In this document: piece by piece, positions 38,866 to 49,415 of the stretch | Numbering within the stretch: position 1 is the stretch's first letter | Layout: every line of letters starts with the position of its first letter | Assembly (NCBI GenBank): GCA_001936135.1 | Contig: CP012820.1 | Location: 1,054,001-1,118,000 of the forward strand | Reading direction: 5' to 3' | DNA from: Saccharomycopsis fibuligera x Saccharomycopsis cf. fibuligera | Lineage: Eukaryota; Ascomycota; Saccharomycetes; Ascoideales; Saccharomycopsidaceae | Length of the DNA: 64,000 nt | Made by a program: the position numbers and the translations under genes | Notes under the pieces: model-generated | Seen by the model: the letters and a program-made list of their open reading frames with translations, nothing else | Told to the model about the DNA's origin: nothing | The model's database searches: none

Positions 38866-40267
38866 GCTGCTGCTCATTAATACCATCTTCTTCTTCACTG
38901 GAATCATCAACTCCAATTTCAAAATCATTTTTTGGCGGTGGTAATTGTGCGAACTTCTTTCTCAAAGTCTGAGCAATTTTTTTCAATCTCTTAGCTTCGG
39001 CTTTCTTGGCAGTTTCTTCCGCAATCTCGCGATTCTGTTTCTTTTGATTTAGCTTTTCTTGTTCTTTGAGCTCATATTCTTCACTTAATTCCAATTCTGT
39101 TTTGTTTTTTTCTAATAATGTCGATTGCAAACCGTGAAAACTTTTCAAATCATTACCTAATTTTCTAATTCTGTCGTCACTAGATTCATATAATTTTGTT
39201 CTCAACCAAGAATTATCTTCTTCTACGCGTTCCTTGACATTATCTAACGTTAGCCCTTCTTCATTGGCTATTTTTTGCAACTCAGCATCAAGCTGTTTGG
39301 CCTTGAGTTTTTCATCCTGCACTGATTCAAATTTTGGAGCAGGCAACTCCAATTTTCTTCGTTTGCTAATTACCTCATTGTCATCATTACCCACGGTGTC
39401 TTGTGGGGCTATTATAATCGAACTTTGCTTCTTGTCATCCTTCTTTCTTTTCTTGAATTTTTGGTCTTTTTCATTGCGGAAATCGGGTTTGGCAATAGAT
39501 TGTTGAAACTTTTCGTGATCCCTTTTATCTTTTTCCTCTTCTTCTTCCACATCATATATCACCGCCTCAGGTTTATGCTCAAACGGTATATCTGCATTAT
39601 AATCCATAGCAGTGGCATTTTTCTTCTTTTGAGATCTCGAAGTAAGAGATGCTTTACCACTGAACCCAGCGTTTTTCAATTCTCTTCTCTTTTGCAACAA
39701 CGCAACCCTTCTGCTTCGTGCCAACAACCTTTCTCTTTGTTTCCTTTTGGCTTTTTTACCCTGAGTATTTGCCAATCTTGCTCTTGCTTCACTGATCATT
39801 TCTCGTTCATCATCGTCCATATCTATAGCATCTGGACGGGCTGGCTTTGTCTCCGGAAGATTGCTGAATTCGTCATCGTTTAAATTGAGTTTGGGCCCCG
39901 TTGGCGCCAATGCCTCTGCATTCACTGCCGATGAAGCAACACCTTCGTCAATATCATCCAAAAGCCGTTGGTATCGTTCAATACATTGATTTGGGGTTCT
40001 GCCCACCAACGGAGCAATTGTCTGCCATTGATTGGGCAATATCTTGGCCATATGTAGCAATTTTTCATCTTCTTTGGGCGACCAATCACTTTTCTTCACA
40101 TTAGGACTTAGCCAGTTGTTCCATCTTGCCTTGCACTGTTTTGCGGTCTTGCGATTCAATAAAGAGGAGCATCTGGACCATTGGGTTAGCCCATATTTGG
40201 CAACGGCAGCTTTCAAAATTTCGTCTTCTGCATTAGTCCATAATCCGCCTCTGCTGTAGCCGGACAT
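38207..40267 (-). CDS. CEF1: CEF1 (CDC5L), NTC splicing factor with Myb repeats
   Basis: 686 residues. Essential Prp19-complex component of the spliceosome. Two Myb/SANT repeats occupy about residues 7-105 (GGLWTNAEDEILKAAVAKYG, QWSRCSSLLNRKTAKQCKARW, DWSPKEDEKLL, RTPNQCIERY), the hallmark of Cef1/CDC5L. Long charged helices follow and then the conserved C-terminal region. A run of 15 or so Gln lies near 38831-38873, absent from most orthologues. Divergent with ILV5. Confidence 0.95.
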
Positions 40268-40552
40268 TTTTAATTTTGTTAAGATTTGATGTATTAATGA
40301 GCTGAGATCAGTGCAGGCTCATCTCTGCTCATGCCTGTTCATCTCATAAACATCGCGTACCACAGATAAAATTTCGTATTAGCCGCTGCAAGACGAGGTA
40401 TATCTAGGTCATCTGACATACCAGCCGACATATTATTTGACTATAATAGTCAGATGACCTGATATTTAAGAAAAATTATTTTGAATGTTGAAATTCATTT
40501 TTTTCCGGAGCGGTTTGGAGCGCTCTCAGCTGAGACTCAGACACTCCTTTCG

Positions 40553-40562
40553 CCGGCACCGG
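40553..40562. promoter_or_regulatory. Leu3 binding site CCGGCACCGG
   Basis: Exact match to the Leu3 consensus CCGGNNCCGG, 462 bases before the ILV5 ATG. S. cerevisiae ILV5 is a known Leu3 target, so the placement is meaningful. Confidence 0.75.
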
Positions 40563-40646
40563 GGAAATTGCTTGGGCTCCGTAGAGCTTAATCGCTTGCA
40601 CCACGCACAACTGCAAAACGCTCCGCAGTGCTCTGCGTCCTGCCAA

Positions 40647-40653
40647 TGAGTCA
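40647..40653. promoter_or_regulatory. Gcn4 site TGAGTCA
   Basis: Perfect core, read within ATGAGTCAC, 371 bases before the ILV5 ATG and downstream of the Leu3 site. Fits general amino-acid control. Confidence 0.65.
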
Positions 40654-40897
40654 CCGCGTCCCCTTCCGGACCTCGGTAGTCTTCATATGTATCTCGGAAT
40701 TCTCACCATATCACCACCACGGTCACCTCGGCCATCTTTACTTGCCTTTGCACATCACTCATGTTTACGACCCCCGCTGCTCATTGGCTGCTCACTACCC
40801 CCGAAATTTCAGACGACGCACTTCGCCGGCCCGTTGAAAGATTTCCCCAGCAAACCACCAGGCGATGAATTTTTCACCTGCGAGGTTTCTCGGGTGA

Positions 40898-40905
40898 TAT
40901 ATAAA
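40898..40905 (+). promoter_or_regulatory. TATA box of ILV5
   Basis: TATATAAA, 119 bases before the ILV5 ATG, a suitable distance for a highly expressed TATA gene in yeast. Confidence 0.65.
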
Positions 40906-41023
40906 CAACCATTATCCCTGGTGAAAAGTTCAGTTTGTTCTTTGCATTGGTACTCTTTCTTCCTCCTTCTCTCCATTAAGTTAATTATCTAACTTTTATA
41001 TAGCCCCTTCCGTATCATCCAAA

Positions 41024-42223
41024 ATGCTCAGAAACTCAATCGCTGCCACCGCACGCCGTTCCATTGCTGCCTCTTCCAAGAGAGCTCTTTCCACCAGAAC
41101 TCTCGCTGCTGCTGCTCGTCCAGCTTTGAAAACTCAAAAAGCTGCCGCCGTTGCTATTCAGCACTCCAGCAGAGGTTTGAAGACCATCAACTTTGGTGGT
41201 ACTCAAGAAGTCGTTCACGAAAGAGCTGACTGGCCAAGAGAAAAATTGGTTGAGTACTTTAAGAACGACACTTTGGCATTGATTGGTTACGGTTCCCAAG
41301 GTTATGGCCAAGGCTTGAACTTGCGTGACAATGGTGTTAATGTCATCATTGGTGTTAGAAAAGATGGTGCTTCCTGGAAAGCCGCTATTGAAGACGGTTG
41401 GGTCCCAGGTCAAAACTTGTTTGACGTTAAAGAAGCCGTCCAAAAGGGTACTTACATCATGAACTTGTTGTCAGATGCTGCTCAATCTGAAACCTGGGAA
41501 TCTATCAAACCATTAATTACCAAGGGAAAGACATTGTACTTCTCTCATGGTTTCTCCGTTGTCTTCAAAGACTTGACCAAGGTTGAACCACCAAAGGATG
41601 TTGACGTTATTTTGGTTGCTCCAAAGGGTTCCGGTAGAACCGTCCGCTCTCTTTTCAAGGAAGGTAGAGGTATCAACTCTTCTTACGCTGTCTTCAACGA
41701 TGTCACCGGTAAGGCTCAAGAAAAAGCTTTAGCCTTGTCTGTTGCCATTGGCTCTGGTTACGTTTACGAAACCACTTTTGAGAAAGAAGTTACCTCTGAC
41801 CTTTATGGTGAAAGAGGTTGTTTGATGGGTGGTATCCACGGTATGTTCTTGGCTCAATACGAAGTCTTGAGAGAAAACGGTCACTCTCCATCTGAAGCTT
41901 TCAATGAAACTGTTGAAGAAGCTACCCAATCTTTGTACCCATTGATTGGTAAATACGGTATGGACTACATGTACGACGCTTGTTCCACTACTGCCAGAAG
42001 AGGTGCTTTGGACTGGTACCCAAGATTCAAGGATGCTTTGAAACCAGTTTTCCAAGACTTGTACGAATCCGTCAGAAACGGTTCCGAAACCAAACGTTCT
42101 TTGGAATTCAACTCTCAACCTGACTACAGAGCTAAGTTGACTGAAGAATTGGACATTATCCACGATATGGAAATCTGGAAGGTTGGTAAAGAAGTTAGAA
42201 AGTTGCGTCCAGAAAACCAATAA
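41024..42223 (+). CDS. ILV5: ILV5, mitochondrial ketol-acid reductoisomerase
   Basis: 399 residues. Acetohydroxyacid reductoisomerase, the NADPH- and Mg-dependent second step of Val/Leu/Ile synthesis in the mitochondrial matrix; yeast Ilv5 also helps maintain mtDNA. Ala/Arg/Ser-rich presequence to about residue 50. The NADPH site reads IGYGSQGYGQGLNLRDNG, with VIIGVRK after it. The C-terminal knotted domain includes LYGERGCLMGGIHGMF and DWYPRF. Extreme codon bias (TTG, AGA, GGT, GAA) marks it as one of the most highly expressed genes here. The promoter has Leu3 and Gcn4 sites. Confidence 0.97.
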   Translation: MLRNSIAATARRSIAASSKRALSTRTLAAAARPALKTQKAAAVAIQHSSRGLKTINFGGTQEVVHERADWPREKLVEYFKNDTLALIGYGSQGYGQGLNLRDNGVNVIIGVRKDGASWKAAIEDGWVPGQNLFDVKEAVQKGTYIMNLLSDAAQSETWESIKPLITKGKTLYFSHGFSVVFKDLTKVEPPKDVDVILVAPKGSGRTVRSLFKEGRGINSSYAVFNDVTGKAQEKALALSVAIGSGYVYETTFEKEVTSDLYGERGCLMGGIHGMFLAQYEVLRENGHSPSEAFNETVEEATQSLYPLIGKYGMDYMYDACSTTARRGALDWYPRFKDALKPVFQDLYESVRNGSETKRSLEFNSQPDYRAKLTEELDIIHDMEIWKVGKEVRKLRPENQ

Positions 42224-43576
42224 ATGGTTTGTCCATGACTACAGTGTCTATAATTAGGCTTTTCTTAACTTTTTTCTGACATCTTTCATATTATTTTTTT
42301 TGTCTTGTTTGATGGTTTTTAATATTTTATTTCTTTAGGGGATTTAATTCGTTTGAGTTAATTGACATGGAAAAATTACTCAAATTTGTTGGCTCGGGTA
42401 GCATTAATGGTCTGAAGGAGAAAGTAATGTCATAAAGCGTTGACTTTTTTCTTTTTTGCTGTTCATCATTTTTTATCTCATTAGTTTACTGCAATTGCAG
42501 GTTTTGTATTAAAGTTAAGTTACGTTCAGTTAACGAGTTTATTTTCAATTTGAAATGAAATAAACAAATGCATGCTTGCGTCTATTTAGTTGCTTTTATT
42601 GCTGTAGAAATTTAATTTCTGGAAATAGTAAAAACATTTTAACCTTAACATGTTCTTGTAAGGCGTAAAATACTAGGTGTCTTGATAAATTTTAGATCAC
42701 TATGTGCAGCTACTGCACATGACATTATTGTTAGACCGCTTGCTTGGCAACTTCAAGCTAGTGTTTCACCTCAAGAGTGGGAAATTTTTTGAAAGCAGCC
42801 TCTCTGAATTTCGTAGCACAATCATCCATAAATGGCAGTTGCTGGCTGTTTTGATTAAGTATCCTGCTAAAACGGGTTGTCTACGATTTATTCGTAATAC
42901 GTTAATATCCTACTTTAGATGAAACTAGATGCAAATGTCAGAATATTTGTTGATTGTAGGTAAGCGTGATTTGCAATTGTACTGGAAAAATCTTCATATA
43001 TTAATATAATAAAGCTCTCATGCGCGGCATGTCAGACAAAATTATTGCCAAACAAGCCAGTAGCAAAAGTAACTATTAACTAATGTTGTATCGAGAAAAC
43101 AAACTGTCATCTATCTATATTAAAATTGAAGCTATTACAGATATTGATGTGCCTGCTTAACACAGCTTTAAATTGTTGAAAAGTCCGTAGAGCCAAGATA
43201 TAAAGAGATTCGTGTACCGTTCTGTAGGAATATGCATATGCACTAACTCAACCTCGGACAAAAGTCAAGAGCAGACCCATAATCAAGTAGAAACATCCAG
43301 GAGAAACATCCACGAATTACCATCATCAGGGATCACTGTCGCTACTATATAAATACTGGCTATCAATCATGTACCATATAGTAAAAAAATGGCTTTTTGG
43401 ACGGTATTTGTGGATGCTATTTGGAGAATAATACGTTAACTTTTCATTGCTCGAAATTGAAAGGTACACCAAGACCACAAGAAAAGTTTCAAGGCTCAAA
43501 GTACGAAGAGGCTGACATGGCGAAAAGCGAGCCAAAATAATTGACCGAACAAAAAGAACTTATTAATAACAACACG
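42224..43576. other. Intergenic, ILV5 to aspartyl protease
   Basis: 1.35 kb, AT-rich. It holds a perfect short inverted repeat ATGTGCAG-CTA-CTGCACAT at 42702-42720 and a TATA box at 43346-43353. Frames in this stretch begin at non-ATG codons and look random. No gene. Confidence 0.55.
43346..43353 (+). promoter_or_regulatory. Putative TATA box of the aspartyl protease gene
   Basis: TATATAAA, 231 bases before the ATG at 43577. The distance is within the usual yeast range if the leader is long. Confidence 0.4.
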
Positions 43577-45430
43577 ATGTTTCTCTTCCAGCTAATATCA
43601 TTTGTGTCGTTCTTGTCTCTCGCTAATGCATTTCAACGAATCAGCGATACCGCAGTCAAGCTAGATCTTCGCAAACGAAACAATGATGCAACAGCCTTAG
43701 GAACCTCATTTACTCAAACAAACAATACTTTTTACGAAGTGGAAATTGGCTTTGGCACCCCAGTACAAAAGATCAGATTGTTAGTGGATACCGGTTCCTC
43801 AGACACTTGGGTACATTCGTCAGATGTATATAGCAACGACTCCGCGGTAGCGGAATACGGAGTATTCAATCCTAACGTATCCAGTACGCTCAAGGACATC
43901 AAGATGAACTTCAAGGCTCAATATAATGACGGGTCATTGGATCTGGGATACTATGTTACTGATTCACTAACCATTGGAGACTCGAACAAAACTGCCACCG
44001 AGTTCCAATTTGCCGTAGTTAATAACTCAAGTGACAAAATTGGGATCTTGGGGCTCGGACCAAGAGAAAATGAAAACACCACCAAGTTATACAGTAACTT
44101 GCCAGTTTATTTGAAAGATAAACACATCATTGATAAAGCGCGGTTTAGCTTGGTGCTTGATGATGCTAGTGGTCAAACAGGAAGCATTATTTTTGGATCT
44201 ACTGATGATGACAAGTACATTGACCATAGCGACGAAGAAGGACAGCTAGTCAGTCACAACTTGGGACTTGTCAATAGCAAATTTACCTACTATGCGGTTG
44301 AACTCACTGGCCTTTATCGAGGCGATAAGAAAATCACATTCTCAAACACATACTCACATTTCGATACCGGATATCCAACCATTCAAGTACCGAGCCAAAT
44401 CTATGACTACGTCGGAAAGCTTCTAAATGTCACTTTTGTCAAAGATTTGGACCGATATGTGTTTAACTGCACTAGAGACTTAAATTTGACTTTCGGATTT
44501 GGAAAACAAAACATCACTATTCCGGCTCGCAACATCGCTACTGACGTGGTACTTTTGAATGGAACTCAAAACTGCATGCTTGGCATCACGAGAAACACTA
44601 AGTCGCAATTTGTGTTTGGGGATATTTTTTTCAAGAATATATATACGGTGTTTGACTTGCATGATAAGCAAGTGTTGTTTGCTAAAGCGAAGAGGGCAGA
44701 TACTAGGAAAGTTATGATCAATGGAAATTTGATTGCAAACGGCACTATTTCGGGATTAGGAAATAGCATTAATCATAGCAACAGTACTGTCTGCGCTGGC
44801 AAAAACAATAGCACTTATCAGGACACCAATAGGGGAGCCTGCAATAATAGCAAAAGTAAGACCACAACAACTTTGCAGCCAGGATCTTCAACCTTCCCAA
44901 CAAGCGCAATCATCGCATCCACCTCCAGCGACCCACGTAGTTCAGAAATTACTGACGCCAACGCCGACAATTACGTTAATACCCACCCTTGGACATTTTA
45001 CAATGATAATGCTTATGGGTACGTGCTTCATGGCCTTTCCAAATGGTGGAATAAAGAAACCACTACCTGTTTGGGCTCATCAGCAATTTCTTTCATTGAT
45101 GGGCTGCCTTATCATCAATCGGATAACACCAGATGGGGATCATACAATGATTATAGTTATGGCGGTAATACTGATAATAGAGATACTGCTTCCAGTAATC
45201 AAAATGCCAATAGTCAAAGTCAAAGCAGTACTGATTATGCTAATGGCCAAACTACTAGTAACCAAAATACTGGTAATTTTGGTAGCACCAGTAATCAAAA
45301 CTCCTATAACCAAAACTCCTATAACCAAAACTTAGTAAGTCTGAACCTCAATAACCAGCATTCTTCAAACGGGCAAAGCAGCAATTCAGGCGAAGGTAGT
45401 ACCAGCGGCAATGGCAATGGTAATATATAG
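43577..45430 (+). CDS. Secreted aspartyl protease (SAP/yapsin type) with Asn/Gln-rich tail
   Basis: 617 residues. Pepsin-family aspartyl protease. A signal peptide (about residues 1-18, MFLFQLISFVSFLSLANA) and a short pro-region ending in KR (33-34), a Kex2-type site, precede the mature enzyme. The first catalytic Asp is D71 in VDTGSSDTW and the second is D263 in FDTGYPT. The usual second motif is D-[ST]-G-[ST], so the Tyr after the Gly is unusual. The protease domain ends near residue 375. The remaining 240 residues are Asn/Ser/Gln-rich, with many N-glycosylation sites, an aromatic segment (WTFYNDNAYGY, GLSKWWN) and short SYNQN repeats. There is no hydrophobic GPI tail. The upstream in-frame codon at 43541 is TTG, so the ATG at 43577 is used. 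Confidence 0.88.
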   Translation: MFLFQLISFVSFLSLANAFQRISDTAVKLDLRKRNNDATALGTSFTQTNNTFYEVEIGFGTPVQKIRLLVDTGSSDTWVHSSDVYSNDSAVAEYGVFNPNVSSTLKDIKMNFKAQYNDGSLDLGYYVTDSLTIGDSNKTATEFQFAVVNNSSDKIGILGLGPRENENTTKLYSNLPVYLKDKHIIDKARFSLVLDDASGQTGSIIFGSTDDDKYIDHSDEEGQLVSHNLGLVNSKFTYYAVELTGLYRGDKKITFSNTYSHFDTGYPTIQVPSQIYDYVGKLLNVTFVKDLDRYVFNCTRDLNLTFGFGKQNITIPARNIATDVVLLNGTQNCMLGITRNTKSQFVFGDIFFKNIYTVFDLHDKQVLFAKAKRADTRKVMINGNLIANGTISGLGNSINHSNSTVCAGKNNSTYQDTNRGACNNSKSKTTTTLQPGSSTFPTSAIIASTSSDPRSSEITDANADNYVNTHPWTFYNDNAYGYVLHGLSKWWNKETTTCLGSSAISFIDGLPYHQSDNTRWGSYNDYSYGGNTDNRDTASSNQNANSQSQSSTDYANGQTTSNQNTGNFGSTSNQNSYNQNSYNQNLVSLNLNNQHSSNGQSSNSGEGSTSGNGNGNI

Positions 45431-45838
45431 CGGTGGAAAACGGTTATGGTCATAATTATTAAATCGACTCGTAAAGCAAAGCCACATTATTCTAGCCCTA
45501 TTCAATTTGCTGTTCTCGATGTGACCTTGTTTCTTTCTTTTTCTTTTTCTCTTGTTTAAGCTTGATCCAATAACTTTTCATTTCTTTCTTTTCATAGACA
45601 TTCATAGAGCTTTATAGACCTTCATGACATCTTCAAAACTTTAGACTACAACACTTGCCATTATTATCACCGTGGCTTCCCCAAGAAATACTACATCTGT
45701 ATATGTTGTCGTTCTCCATGATTCTAGTCTCGCTCGTCATTTGGGTTTGAATTTGAAGCCTTTTCTTCGTGTTGCGTTAGTTATATAATCCAATGATCAT
45801 ATTTTCATGCATCCGACGCGTAGTTTTGCATAATATAT

Positions 45839-45874
<36 letters not shown>

Positions 45875-46611
45875 TCATTTTTCACCAGTTTGTTTTTGTT
45901 TACCTTTTTCGTCGGGGACTCTTATTTATAAGGTCAATAACATTACACTAAAAACGACCAGGATGCTGCATGTCCTCCTCCAACTTAGCCACTAAAGGCG
46001 TAGCTATTATTAATCAATATATACTACCAATCAAATGAACTTCACTATAAGAGTGAATGAGGTTGGCAGTAGTATATTATTACCGCGCGGTTAGTCTATC
46101 GACACTATCGATATATGTATGGCAACATTAAAAAGTATAGTCTATAATTGAACATCTACAAACCTAAGATATCTGATAAATAATCAAAGAACGAGAATAA
46201 TAATAAGTGTACAGCATTTAATTAAGAAAAAAAGGTGGAAAAAAAACAACTAAAAATAAGGTAAACAAACACAAAAATGATAATATAAAATACCTAAAAT
46301 TACAATAAACAACTTCATCCTTACAGAAAGGATTGGAAGAGAAAAAAAAAAAAAAAAAAGGCAACACCATACAGTCACCAACATTTAGACAATGTGAGAT
46401 TTGACTTTTAGCAACTTCATTCCGCAAAAAGAAAAAGACAGAAAGGGCCAGGTGATAAAAAAAGATAAAACAAAAAAAAGCAAGGCTAATTCACAGATTC
46501 AAGTTACAAAAAAAAAGTAGAACAAGGTAGTAGAAAAGAAAAACAGTAAAAGGCAAAAAACTGAAAATTAACCACTAAAAGAAAGAAAGTAGAGATATGG
46601 AAAGTGTTGAT
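45431..46611. other. Convergent spacer, aspartyl protease / CBF1
   Basis: 1.18 kb between two 3' ends. It contains a 29-base T run (45844-45872), an imperfect inverted repeat at 46016-46081, the palindrome ACCGCGCGGT at 46082-46091, and A-rich sequence before CBF1. No gene. Confidence 0.55.
46016..46081. repeat. Imperfect inverted repeat with short loop
   Basis: Two arms of about 30 bases (ATATACTAC, CCAA and CACT blocks match) surround the loop ATAAG. A transcript could fold into one long hairpin. The palindrome ACCGCGCGGT follows at once. Confidence 0.5.
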
Positions 46612-47031
46612 TCACTGCTGCTCCTTTTTCTGCTTTGCGTCTTTAGCAAGCTTCTTGTAATGTTCCAACTCTCTATACGTTTTTTCCAACTCTTGCTTCA
46701 ATTTTTCATTAGAAGAACTTAATTCACCCACTGCTTGGTCAGTCAACAATTTCTCTAACGTCCATTTCTCAATATTATTAGACTCATTTTCTTTAAGTCT
46801 CTTAATGTACTCAACGGCACGTTGCAAAATTTGGGACTTGTTGGTCTCCGGGTTCGGTAATAAGGACGAAAGGGCCTTGATACCGGCATTGATATTTTCT
46901 CTTCTACGTCTTTCCACTTCCTTATGGTTGTCTCTTCTAATTTTGTGCCAATCCTCAGAACCAGGAGCGGGTCTGCTGTTAGCAGCAGCGGCAGCAGCGG
47001 CAGCGGCGGCGGCAGCTCCGAGCTGGTGGTT

Positions 47032-47062
<31 letters not shown>

Positions 47063-47712
47063 TGGTGCTGCTGCTGGTGCTGCTGCTGGTGTTGCTGATG
47101 CTCCTGGGATTGGGCATGAGCTTGAGCTTGGGCATGAGCATGAGCTTGGGCCTGGGCCTGGGCCTGGGCCTGGGCCTGGGCTTGTGCCTGAGCTTGAGCT
47201 TGGATAGCCTGTGCTTGAGCTTCGCGCTGAGCTTGAGCTTGAGCTTCGTGTTGAGCCTGCACTTGAGCCTGCTGCTGAGCTTGTTGAGCCTGCACTTGAG
47301 CCTGGACCGTGCCCTGGCTGCTTTTGATCAATTGATGGTAGTCGAATTGGTGCAAATCAGTGTTCCTCAACTTGTTCAAGTCTTCAATTGCCTTTGACGT
47401 AGAGGCATTGATAGCATCTTCAGTGGCACTGGAAGCAGAATGCTGGCCGCCATTGTCGTTGACTTCATCCTCAACGCCCCCGCTTCCTCCTTCTTCTTCT
47501 TCGTGGCCATTGACTTCGTTACCATTTTGGTGGCCTGCAACAGATGGATCGGTATCTGACGCGTCTTGATAGTTGGTTTGGTGCGACAACAACTCGGAGT
47601 CAATCACGCCAATGTCGTCTGCTTTCTTGTCGTCGTCAAGCTTTTCGCTCTTAACGGCCTTGAGCTTCTTAACGGTGGCGTCCTCAGTGGCGTCGCTAGG
47701 TCTTTTGCTCAT
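46612..47712 (-). CDS. CBF1: CBF1, bHLH-leucine zipper centromere and promoter factor
   Basis: 366 residues. Cbf1 binds CACGTG; in S. cerevisiae it acts at centromeres (CDEI) and MET genes, while in CUG-clade yeasts it also acts on ribosomal and respiratory genes. The bHLH lies at about residues 255-310: RRDNHKEVERRRRENINAGI, LSSLLPN, KSQILQRAVEYIKRL. A leucine-zipper-like coiled coil follows to the end. The N-terminal half is acidic; the middle is an extreme Gln/Ala region (repeated QA pairs, HQQ triplets, then about 12 Ala) that is not part of the family core. The ATG at 47712 is used. Confidence 0.94.
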
Positions 47713-48485
47713 GGTATCGATAATGGAAACGGTCGTACTGGTAGTGGTAGTTGCAATGGTAGTATCAGCAGTACTCGTGATGATGGTAAACAGAGGTAAT
47801 CACGCGTCCTGGAGGAGGAAGTTAGTAGCTGGCTGGTTGTATATCATGTGGTATGGGAAAAAACGAAAAAAAAGAGTGATAGTCATGAGGATGCTGCTGG
47901 TCACACCAGAATCACAAGCTCACCACGAAAAACGCCAAAAGCGTGAGCTCCAGACAAAAATAAAAAAACAAAAAAAAAAAACAAACTTACGCGACTGGTG
48001 TGTGTGTGTATGTTGGTGCTGGTGGGTAGTTGATAGCAGTGCACGATTGTCAAATAGAGGGCAGGAAAAACTGGCAGGAAAAGTGCGAACTGCCTGGATA
48101 TTGCCCAGTATATACAATCTCGTCCAGCGAGCTTACAAACCATGTCCCTCCCCCCTCTCGCGAGTGTCGGTATCGGCGTGCCCGCCTGCCCACTACCCGT
48201 GTGTTATGGAGCCCTGTCGCTCCCTACTAAATGCAGTCAGGTGCGGGTCACGCTCATTTTCTGTCAGCTGATTGGCTCACATGCTCAATAGTGTCATGTG
48301 CAATGCATGTGCATGGATACCCGGCGAACAGGGTTGCCTGTGAACGAGCTCCGGGGGGTTCGGCGAGTTCGTATATTGCTCGGCAGCAAACTTTGTCAAG
48401 CAGCTGTCGGGCCCCTATCGAGGGGCACCGAATGACCCACAAACACTTTGTGTTGTCACGGGGGTGGTAAAGCAAAAAAAATAAC
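47713..48485. other. CBF1 promoter and tRNA 3' flank
   Basis: Moderate GC. A cluster of CACATG/CATGTG words lies near 48278-48315, as in the HRD1/globin promoter. Open frames read through but lack homology. No gene. Confidence 0.5.
48474..48481 (-). terminator. Pol III terminator of tRNA-Ala
   Basis: Eight A on the + strand, so eight T on the transcribed minus strand, four bases after the tRNA 3' end. This is the standard Pol III stop. Confidence 0.85.
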
Positions 48486-48558
48486 TGGACGAGTTGGGAA
48501 TCGAACCCAAGACCTCTCCCATGCTAAGGGAGCGCGCTACCAACTACGCCACACGCCC
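48486..48558 (-). tRNA. tRNA-Ala (anticodon AGC)
   Basis: 73 bases without CCA. Cloverleaf: acceptor GGGCGTG with the G3:U70 pair that marks alanine tRNAs, D-stem GCGT/GCGC, anticodon stem CTCCC/GGGAG with loop TTAGCAT, and T-arm TTGGG-TTCGATT-CCCAA. A T6:T67 mismatch in the acceptor is shared with the S. cerevisiae tRNA as I recall it. No intron. Confidence 0.97.
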
Positions 48559-49378
48559 ATGTTTATTTGGTAGCACTATGGTTGCCAAAGCAGCACGTAC
48601 TGTAGTGTGTGTGTAAGCGGCAACCGGCCGTTTGAAATGAACAGTTTCTGGCAAAACGCCCGGTTTGCTTGAACGAATACCAACTAGTCCAACAAGAGAA
48701 CGAAACGTAGCTTCGCTTCTTAAAGAAATATCCGACTTCCCCGAGTCTTCTGAATCTGTTTTTGACGAACATTGAATTCTAGACCAACAAACCTGGATGA
48801 AACATTCCAACATGTGGTACTGAATAATTCCTTGGACATGTTGCTATGAAACAGGATTAGCGTATTTAGGACTATTAATCGTAAATCTCTAATACGTTTT
48901 GCATTCAGTCTGATTAGTATTTATACATGGTCCAACCCAACATTTATATATATTTATTATTAGTTAGTTATATTTGAAATACAATGCTTCTGCATCCAAA
49001 ATAAGAATCCTGAGATTTCAGTATTCCATAAGTCTTTATCGCGTCACTGCAACCTTCCTGAAGATGTCGCACAGCTCTTAGACTACTTCTGAACTATAAT
49101 AACTAGCAAAAATGTTGGGTTGAACCGTGTATACATAATAATCAAACAGACACCAACGCATACTAGCAGTGAGCCATTCACATAAGTGAATATGCGCTCT
49201 GTAGCCGCGCAGAAGGCCATTCCGTGCCTGCCTGTCTCGCTCTTCTGTTCTGTAACTCAATGCTCGTCCTGAATCCATCTGGTTGTACCTTTCATGAGCC
49301 TGTACTTGAGGGTTATTTTAGTCTGCGCTATTTATGGGGGTGTAAGAGGGTGTTGTGCGCATTGATATATGCATGCTC

Positions 49379-49415
<37 letters not shown>

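Larger units (their letters stand above)
40268..41023. other. Divergent promoter region, CEF1 / ILV5
   Basis: Less AT-rich than other spacers. Holds a Leu3 site, a Gcn4 site and a TATA box arranged as expected for a branched-chain amino-acid gene. An open frame in this stretch is not supported as a gene. Confidence 0.7.

Noticed and set aside
42704-42922. 72-codon frame downstream of ILV5
   Set aside because: Begins with GTG, AT-rich random composition, no homology.
47573-48271. 232-codon plus-strand frame over the CBF1 5' end and promoter
   Set aside because: Antisense to CBF1 coding sequence, and the rest shows no homology.
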